Below, one piece after another: positions 56,914 through 64,000 of a stretch of 64,000 nt of DNA (positions within the stretch are counted from its first letter, which is position 1; every line of letters starts with the position of its first letter). Source of the stretch: Inonotus obliquus (taxonomy: Eukaryota > Basidiomycota > Agaricomycetes > Hymenochaetales > Hymenochaetaceae); NCBI GenBank assembly GCA_032164295.1, contig JAJHTX010000002.1, positions 3,348,001-3,412,000 of the forward strand, in the 5' to 3' direction. Below the pieces are notes generated by a model that searched no databases, had not been told where the DNA came from, and saw nothing but the letters and a program-made list of their open reading frames with translations. A program made the position numbers and the translations under genes.

Positions 56914-59531
56914 TCACCAAGCCTCAATTGCTTTACGAGCTGCACTGCTTAGAGCAAGCGAATCGGGTGTGCTCTGTAAGGTTTGTAAAGCCTCGCGCGT
57001 AGCAGTACGCACACGATCTACTTCCACTTCACGTCCACCTGATTCTCCTTTCAGGCTCTCGCGTCCTATTTCTCCAAGTAAATGACAAAGATTACCGCGT
57101 AATTCTGCTTGGAATCTTCCATCCGAATTCTTGAGAATCAGTACGAGTACGTCAAGAGCCGTTCTGAGTCCAGCCATGGAAGTGGAGGTGGAAGGTCCGT
57201 TTCTTGCGGAAGACCCTGAAACGGAGTCAGAGCTGTTTTGTCTTTCTTTGGGAAGCTCGGCAACAATGGCATCCAGAACAAACAACGCTTACATAAAACG
57301 TTAGAGAGTATCCTCAGCTATTGGATATTCAATAATAATGACATACCTCCTTTAGGCTGGAGCGCCAGTAGGAACATACTGACAATGGATTCGTTCAGAA
57401 GGACGATATGCTTTACACTTCTTCCAAGTAGTCGCGCGAGGTCAGTCGCAAATTCAGGACAGCTGACTGCATTGATAGCTGTTTGTCGTCGTGGATCGCG
57501 TATGTCCCCCGACGTTGAACATAATGACTTGATGACATTCGCCAAGACGCGAGCACCTTCGCTCTTCACGGCGGTAGTGTCTGAACGTCGAGAAAGAGCT
57601 AATATCTGGTTTAGAAGCGATGTCGCAAGGTTTTCGTCGCCCGCATCGAGCACGCAGACGATGGCATTCGGCACTACCACAGTGTCAGCATGAGAGTCGA
57701 ATTCCGCAGAAGATCGAATAACGTTACCATTATGTGTGCACAAGAACTTCGCTAGATTGATCGCGGACAATTGTACCGTCTCCGTGATATCTGCCCTGTC
57801 GCTTAATACTCCACAGGTACGAAGAGCCTCAAGTACACCCGCTTCGCCAAGAGTTGCACGACATGAAGTGGTTTGCGCGAGGTGCTTCAGAAGCCCTATT
57901 ACACCGTATTTTACTTTAATATCGGTAGTAGGTGTCAGGTGTTTTACAAGGGATTTGGTGATTGAAATAGGCTCCGTCACTAATGTCACTGAGCGGGTTT
58001 CTGCCACAAATGGCTGAGTTCATATCCGAGAACAAATGAATTGTCGTGTGAAGCTTACCTTGTCTAACTAAATTGCCCAGACTAAGAGATGCACAGATGA
58101 CAAGGTCATCATGCGAGTCTGGTGCCCGGAGCCAACCTACTAAACGCGAGACGAAGCTGTCCTGTGGTATGGCATCGTCCCAGAGGACATCGAGGTTTCC
58201 GTCCTCACCCGAAACCTCGACGACCGATTTTATGATCGCGGTCTTACAAAGATCTGCTACGCGCTTCCATCTTTGCGCCTCCTCTGATGATATACCCGGT
58301 TCGTCCCAGAACGGCAGGTATTCCACAGACTCAATGAAGTCTAGCATGAGCGCTAAACTTGGGAATTGTTCATGATTTGCCAACTCGCGAGCAAGAGCAA
58401 GTTTTACGTCTTCGATATCCATCGTCATCCCCTCTATGAGTCCGCATACTTCTTCCAGCACATCAACATCTGCGGTGAGAAGCGAATTACGAGTTCCCGC
58501 GTCGACATACAGCAAATTACTTGGCGTTGGAAATGGCGGAATGAAGGCTTTCAAAGGGAGGATGAGATAAGGCAATAACTCCGGCCCGAAAAACGATTGT
58601 TCTTCTAATTGCAGCATAAGTAAAAGTGTGATTAGGGGCATGAGCGCTTAAGGGAAAAAGGCGCTCACGGTTGTTTCTTAGCGCAGAGATAGCTCTCCAA
58701 GACCAGTCCGTAATTGCCCTCCGGATCAGCCAACTTTCCGTGTCTAAGGGCGCTGACTCGTCGTCCTTCGCTCCGAGCCAAGAACCAGGAGGATAAATGG
58801 AAATAGATAAACGCAGTAGTGTCTCAGGAACCTCGAGAGCTATGAGACGTGCTTGCACGGGTTCTGTCGGATTTGTCAGTTTGCAATAATATCACGAATC
58901 TTTGAAACGGACCGTAACCCAGACTGAGGTTCAGAAGGGCACCAACAGCGATTCTGACTATCTTCAGATGTACATCCGGTAAGGGCAAAGGGTTGAAGGA
59001 CGGGAGTTGAGGAAGACGTTCCGCATATCCTTCCAATAAAGCCACAGTGGTTTCTGGGAAACCAGCATCTAGAAGATGGCCACGATTCTCATCTATGAAA
59101 GGAGAAGAGTAAACAAGAGTATGCGCGTACAATATGACTACACACCATGATCCATACAAAGGTTTGCACCAACTCGGAGTAGCTCCAAAACGGCCGACGA
59201 CCGCTCGTCATCTGGAATGGATGACCCTTCGAGCGCAGTCTTGAGAAGTGAATTAATGGTCTGGGGAAGCAACGTTTTTCCAAGCGCGGTGTGTTCATCA
59301 TCTGGAAGAATAGGTCATTCAGAAATCAACTCCAAGCAAAGGATCTGTGGAGACGCTTGGCCCTACACTGAAAGCCTCACCTGGACCTCTAACTCTGAGC
59401 TGATTTGCGAGCGCCTGCGCAGTGGTTTCGACAACGCGCCAGTCAGCACGAACTTCAATACTAGCGAGGAGATCGCCCAATTCACGCGCGGCGCGGGAGC
59501 TGGGACTACCCGTAGGCTGTGCACCGGTCAT
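56914..59531 (-). CDS. Armadillo-repeat protein resembling Rap1GDS1/SmgGDS
   Basis: SmgGDS proteins bind small GTPases with C-terminal prenyl groups. Start ATG 59531 gives MTGAQPTGSPSSRAARELGD. Exon 1 splices after LANQLRVRGP to DDEHTALGKTLLPQTINSLL. Helical repeats follow: ERSSAVLELLRVGANLC, DENRGHLLDAGFPETTVALL, LKIVRIAVGALLNLSLGYGP, RLIALEVPETLLRLSISIYP, LLPYLILPLKAFIPPFPTPS, DDLVICASLSLGNLVRQ, KYGVIGLLKHLAQTTSCRAT and GRFQAELRGNLCHLLGEIGR. The end is SLALSSAARKAIEAW, stop 56914. The NLC...HDENRGHLLDAG...ALLNLS pattern is typical of SmgGDS ARM repeats and is the basis for the name. The fold is secure, the exact orthology less so. About six exons. Confidence 0.72.
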
Positions 59532-60869
59532 GCCTGAACCGAATAAGTCAGCCGATACGAGGCTGAACTTTGCGCAATACGACGGTCGATGTACAAGGAG
59601 GGGAGGAATCGATGGACGACATGAATCCTAACGGTGTTAAAGACGCTTCCAACTTGATCTGCACGTGATGCATACTTGGGTTATCGCCGCCACCACTTGC
59701 ATCAGTGACCACAATTCTCTGTTCCGTGTAAAAAATTCACGGCCCCCTATTCGGAGTTCTGCCCTTTTCTGTTGATTGTGGTCTGCAGCTTTATTCTGTT
59801 GGCCGTCCGACGGCCGCCTGTCTGGTCTTTGTCAGTATTGGGCGCCTTCTTCCCGTACCGTGGCAAGGTGCACAAGACGTCAAACTGTGCTCATTGCCGT
59901 TCTGCAATTTTCGCGTCATCGGTTTATCTTGCGACCGGATACTGCAAACCACAGTGCATGCTGAATCACTCCAACACAAAATCAAGGATTCTGTGCTTGA
60001 GTAACTATCCATCAATATTCATGACATTGTATTGTCAATAGAGTGGGTCGACCATTTCACACTTAAGCGAAGCCGTTTTGAGCATTTCTATGCTACTATA
60101 GTGCTCGCCGGCACAGGTGAAACACGCGCGGTTCTCTTCATAACTCGAACACGCTCGTTCCGGGGAGAGATTTGTAGTTCCCTAATTCTGGTATTTCATG
60201 AAACTTGACAAACTACCTCCTCGATAATGATACGCTCTGATGAAACCGAAAGGATATAACGGCTGCAATTATACAGGACAAGATTGCTTCTTGGAGTGCC
60301 TTCACTCATTAAACCCCGAGTGACTATCGCTGTTCTATCTACTATGCACATAAACCCTCTGGCACCAAGGGTGCCGGAATTTTATGATTCTTGTTTAGCA
60401 CTGGCGACCAATTTATGGACTCAGGGTAGCGAGATTAGATCCTGTTATGTGTACTTAGAAGTTAGAATCAGCGAGATGGTGTATTACTGAAGGAGCATTG
60501 TTCCCTCCGGGCCATGGTCCGTCATTTCAGCATGTATAAGTCCATGATACAATATCGTTCCTAGTTTGATTGCCCCGAGATTACGCATATGCTGCTGTTC
60601 GTGCAAGCAGAGCAGAGGTACTAATACAAAGTAGGGATTACATTAACCGTCCGAAATTATCTTCGTTCGGAAACTTAGGATTACCAAATATGGATATCGA
60701 TCACCAATCTGCTTTGGCTTGGTCACGTTCCGTGGCCCTCAACCCTCATCTTCACCGTCTCCATCCTTCGCGCTCTCTCATTCTACTCGCAGCTCTTTCT
60801 AACTACCTCGCTGCAGCCCTCAGCGCTATACTAGGACATAAAAACGCGTAATTCGCGCGCGGTGTAATC
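59532..60869. promoter_or_regulatory. Divergent intergenic region armadillo gene / XPO1
   Basis: 1.34 kb between divergent starts. It holds the promoters and 5' UTRs of both genes. Frames at 59772-60041, 60284-60490 and 60570-60851 lack recognisable features. An in-frame 5' extension of XPO1 is not supported. Confidence 0.45.
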
Positions 60870-63800
60870 ATGGAGGTTTGTCTTCGACACTCTGCCTCAT
60901 CACCTAAACTCTGACTGAATGCGTTGTGCCGCCCGTCTTTCATCGCCCTCTTAACTCGTCTCATTAGGCACTTCTTGATTTCTCGCGCGAGCCCTTCGAC
61001 GTTGAGCTACTCGATCGCGTCGTGATGACATTATATTCGGGTTCTGGTAATGAAGTAAGTGGTTGGAGCCACCTCGCAAAAATGATTTGGGATCTAACAC
61101 TGTGCGGCTTGGATGATACAGCAACAAATGGCCCAACGCGTCTTGACTCAGTTTGAGGAACACCCCGACTCATGGACACGCGTGCCTGATATCTTAGAAC
61201 GCTCTTCGTTCCAGCAATCCAAGGTATGTTTACAAGCGCTGCTCTCAGTAACTGGCAGCCGTGGATCTCACTTTTGTCGGGTTTCAGTATATTGGCTTGC
61301 AGATACTGGAGAAATTAATTCAGACTCGATGGAAGGTACTACCAGAAGGCCAGCGACAAGGTAAGTCTGCTTTCCGCTGACCTCGCGAATGGAATGTGTG
61401 ACTGTTGCGGCTTTGGCACCTCATGCAATGTAGGCATACGCAACTTCATCGTCGGTGTCGTGGTTAAGGTATCGTCTGACGACACGAGCTTGCGAAAGGA
61501 AAAATCGTACGTCAATAAACTCAACTTGGCGCTAGTACAGGTAATTAGATGTTTCTGTCCCGTGGACGTCATTTTCTAACTTTCAAAAGATCCTGAAACA
61601 GGAGTGGCCGCACAATTGGCCGACATTTATCCCAGAACTTGTCGAATCGTCAAAGACAAACCTCACACTTTGCGAAAACAACATGATTATTCTCAAGCTG
61701 TTGTCGGAAGAAATCTTCGACTTCTCGGCGGAGCAGATGACCCAAGCAAAGACGAAGAACTTAAAGAACCAGATGTGTGGGGAATTCTCTGAGATCTTCA
61801 AGCTCTGCTCGGAGATTCTGGAGGAGGCACAGAAGACATCTCTCATCAAGGCAACGCTTGAAACACTACTTCGCTTCCTTAATTGGATCCCACTCGGATA
61901 TATCTTCGAGACAACTATCATCGACTTACTGATGACGAGGGTCCGCCTGTTTATCTGTATTTCTCTCGGATGAAGTCTAACATATGCTTTTAGTTCCTCG
62001 AGGTCCCCGAGTTCCGCAATGTCACACTGAAGTGTCTAGCAGAAATTGCAGCCTTGAACGTTGGTCCGGAATACGACCCTAAATTCGTCATTTTGTTCGC
62101 CATGGTCATGACCTCTGTTAACCGCATGATCCCTCCAAATACCAATATCACCGAAGCTTATGCGAATGCGAACGATTCCGGCCAGGAACTCGTCCTGAAT
62201 CTTGCATTGTTCTTAACAAACTTTCTCTCCAATCATTTGCGAGCCGTGGAGACAGAGCAAAATCGGGATGTTCTCCTAAATGCTCACCTTTACATGGTCA
62301 AGGTCTCCCAAGTGGACGAACGAGAAGTTTTCAAAATTTGTCTCGAATATTGGCTGAAACTTGTGGCTGAGCTCTATGAGGAGATCCAGAGTTTACCTAT
62401 CGGTGACTCCGGTTTGCTCATGGGACTCAATCTCGGAAACTCTTCGATGCTCGGGGGCATATCGCTACGGAAGAACATTTATAGTGACGTTCTTTCTAAT
62501 CTTCGCCTGGTCGTAATCGAGAAGATGGTCAAGCCGGAGGAGGTATGGTGCTTTCTATCACTCAATCTTACATGTTTTCTAATATCGGAATATTTAGGTT
62601 CTTGTCGTCGAGAATGACGAAGGCGAAGTTGTCCGTGAGATCATGAAGGAGAGCGATACAATTGTCCTGTACAAGTCAATGCGAGAACTACTTGTGTATT
62701 TGACACACTTGGATGTCCTAGACACGGAGAATATCCTCACGGAGAAGCTTGCAAAGCAGGTTGACGGATCAGAATGGTCATGGAACAATCTCAACACGCT
62801 TTGCTGGGCCATCGGTTCGATTTCAGGAGCTATGAGTAAGTTTGGCTTCAATTCATCCCGCAAAATTGTCGTTGACGTTCTTTAGATGAGGAGACAGAGA
62901 AACGCTTCCTTGTTACCATCATCAAGGAGCTGCTCGGGCTTGTCGAAATGAAACGTGGAAAAGACAACAAGGCCATCGTTGCATCCAATATCATGTACAT
63001 CGTCGGCCAGTATCCACGCTTCCTCAAGGCGCATTGGAAGTTCCTAAAGACTGTGGTTAATAAGCTATTCGAGTTCATGCACGAGACACACGAAGGTGTA
63101 CAAGATATGGCTTGCGATACGTTCATCAAGATCGCACAGAAATGTCGACGACACTTCGTCATGCAACAGTCTGGTGAAACGGAGCCATTCGTCGATGAGA
63201 TTCTCCGATCCTTACACCGTATTACGGTTGACCTCGCCCCACACCAGGTTCACACCTTTTATGAAGCTGTTGGATACATGATCTCAGCCCAGCCAAACAA
63301 ACCGCAACAGGAGAAGCTCATTGCTAAACTCATGGAATTACCAAACAATGCTGTGAGGTCTCTTCATACTTTTACAAACTATTTCTTACTCGCCGATTTT
63401 TAGTGGGATTCCTTAATGGCACAGGCGGCGCAAAACATGGATGTCCTGAGTAGTATTGATAACATAAAAATTCTCGCAAACGTCCTGAAGACAAACGTCG
63501 CAGCCTGCCAGTCAGTTGGCAGCTTCTTCCTTCCACAGCTTGGTCGTGTATTTCTGGACATGCTAGGCTTGTACAAGGCTGTTAGTGGGATCATCAGCGA
63601 ATCGGTCGCTCGGGAAGGTATTGTGTTTGGCCATCTTAGTGTTCCATGCAAGTCTTATTTACCGTATGCGCAGGTCTGATTGCAACCAAAACTCCGAAAG
63701 TTCGCCAGTTGCGGACAGTCAAGAAGGAGATTCTCAAGTTAATGGAAACGTACATCAAGAAGGCTGAGGATCTCGAGGCAATCTATAACAACTTTATCCC

Positions 63801-64000
63801 GCCATTATTGGATGCCATCCTCGGCGACTATGCCGCGAATGTTCCTGCCGCTCGTGACGCAGAGGTCCTCAACGTGATGGCCACAATCACTTCCCGCCTT
63901 GGGGTAAGAGTTGCCAACATTTCAATGTTCTCCCCGCTGACTACCTTCCCAACAGCCTATACTTACACCACAAGTTCCGCCCATTCTGGACGCTGTCTTC
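60870..64000 (+). CDS. XPO1: Exportin-1 / CRM1 (3' partial at window end)
   Basis: Nuclear export receptor for leucine-rich NES cargo, acting with RanGTP at the nuclear pore. A 6-nt first exon (ATGGAG, 60870-60875) joins after a long intron to [20 protein letters not shown], a typical CRM1 start. HEAT repeats then follow: [73 protein letters not shown] and [28 protein letters not shown]-type blocks ([20 protein letters not shown]), [40 protein letters not shown] and [20 protein letters not shown] complete the central region. The codon at 62942-62944 (Val in [10 protein letters not shown]) sits where human CRM1 has Cys528. [20 protein letters not shown] and [16 protein letters not shown] are the last complete blocks. 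The gene continues beyond 64000. Confidence 0.95.

Noticed and set aside
60570..60851. 93-aa frame just upstream of XPO1
   Set aside because: Ends before the XPO1 ATG, does not splice into it in frame, and has no recognisable domain; likely 5' UTR.

Overview
This is a fungal nuclear window, almost certainly from a basidiomycete (Agaricomycetes-like). The genes are intron-rich, with short introns of about 48-70 nt. Several families are typical of this group: a GT4-type trehalose phosphorylase, a DUF6593-like protein, an NTAQ1-type N-terminal glutamine amidase, and Ser/Pro-rich proteins. There is no sign of bacterial organisation.

Layout. 78-1512: 3' part of a Rsp5/NEDD4-type HECT ubiquitin ligase. 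2514-4809 (-): mRNA cap guanine-N7 methyltransferase (ABD1). 4961-5561 (-): small secreted protein. 5913-9052: nested non-coding DNA transposons (element Z containing A and D; A containing B and C). They sit in the divergent promoter region between the secreted-protein gene and MSH3 (9155-13705). 13958-18203 (-): DNA polymerase phi/POL5-like protein. 18833-20729: cyclase-associated protein CAP/SRV2. 21329-24819: PhoD-like phosphatase. 25119-27464 (-): BRE2/ASH2L-like COMPASS subunit, head-to-head with a ubiquitin-conjugating E2 (27604-28573). 29050-34397: very long Ser-rich protein. 34776-36176 (-): DUF6593-like protein. 37540-39087 (-): BTB-type protein. 39285-40280 (-): NTAQ1. 40844-41359 (-): small unknown protein. 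41360-44197: gene-poor. 44198-46133 (-): TFIIB-like factor. 46429-49220: trehalose phosphorylase. 49725-50854: unknown protein. 51375-52170 (-): GGQ-motif mitochondrial release-factor-like protein. 52408-52893 (-): LYR protein MZM1. 53122-54438 and 55159-56516 (-): two paralogous enoyl-CoA isomerases. 56914-59531 (-): armadillo protein resembling SmgGDS. 60870-end: exportin CRM1/XPO1, running off the window.

Most genes are housekeeping and not functionally clustered. Themes recur: ubiquitin and protein turnover (HECT ligase, E2, NTAQ1), mitochondrial assembly and translation (MZM1, MTRFR-like), and fatty-acid oxidation (paired isomerases). The most distinctive feature is the stack of at least five transposons. 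Each inner insertion leaves target-site duplications, and deleting them in silico gives consistent ancestral elements: Z about 603 bp, A 831 bp, B 833 bp. Other points worth checking are a predicted leptomycin-B-insensitive CRM1 (Val at the Cys528 position), an E2 with HPG in place of HPN, and two GC-AG introns. All gene models come from reading the sequence only. Splice sites were chosen by frame and by family similarity recalled from knowledge, and no database search was run.
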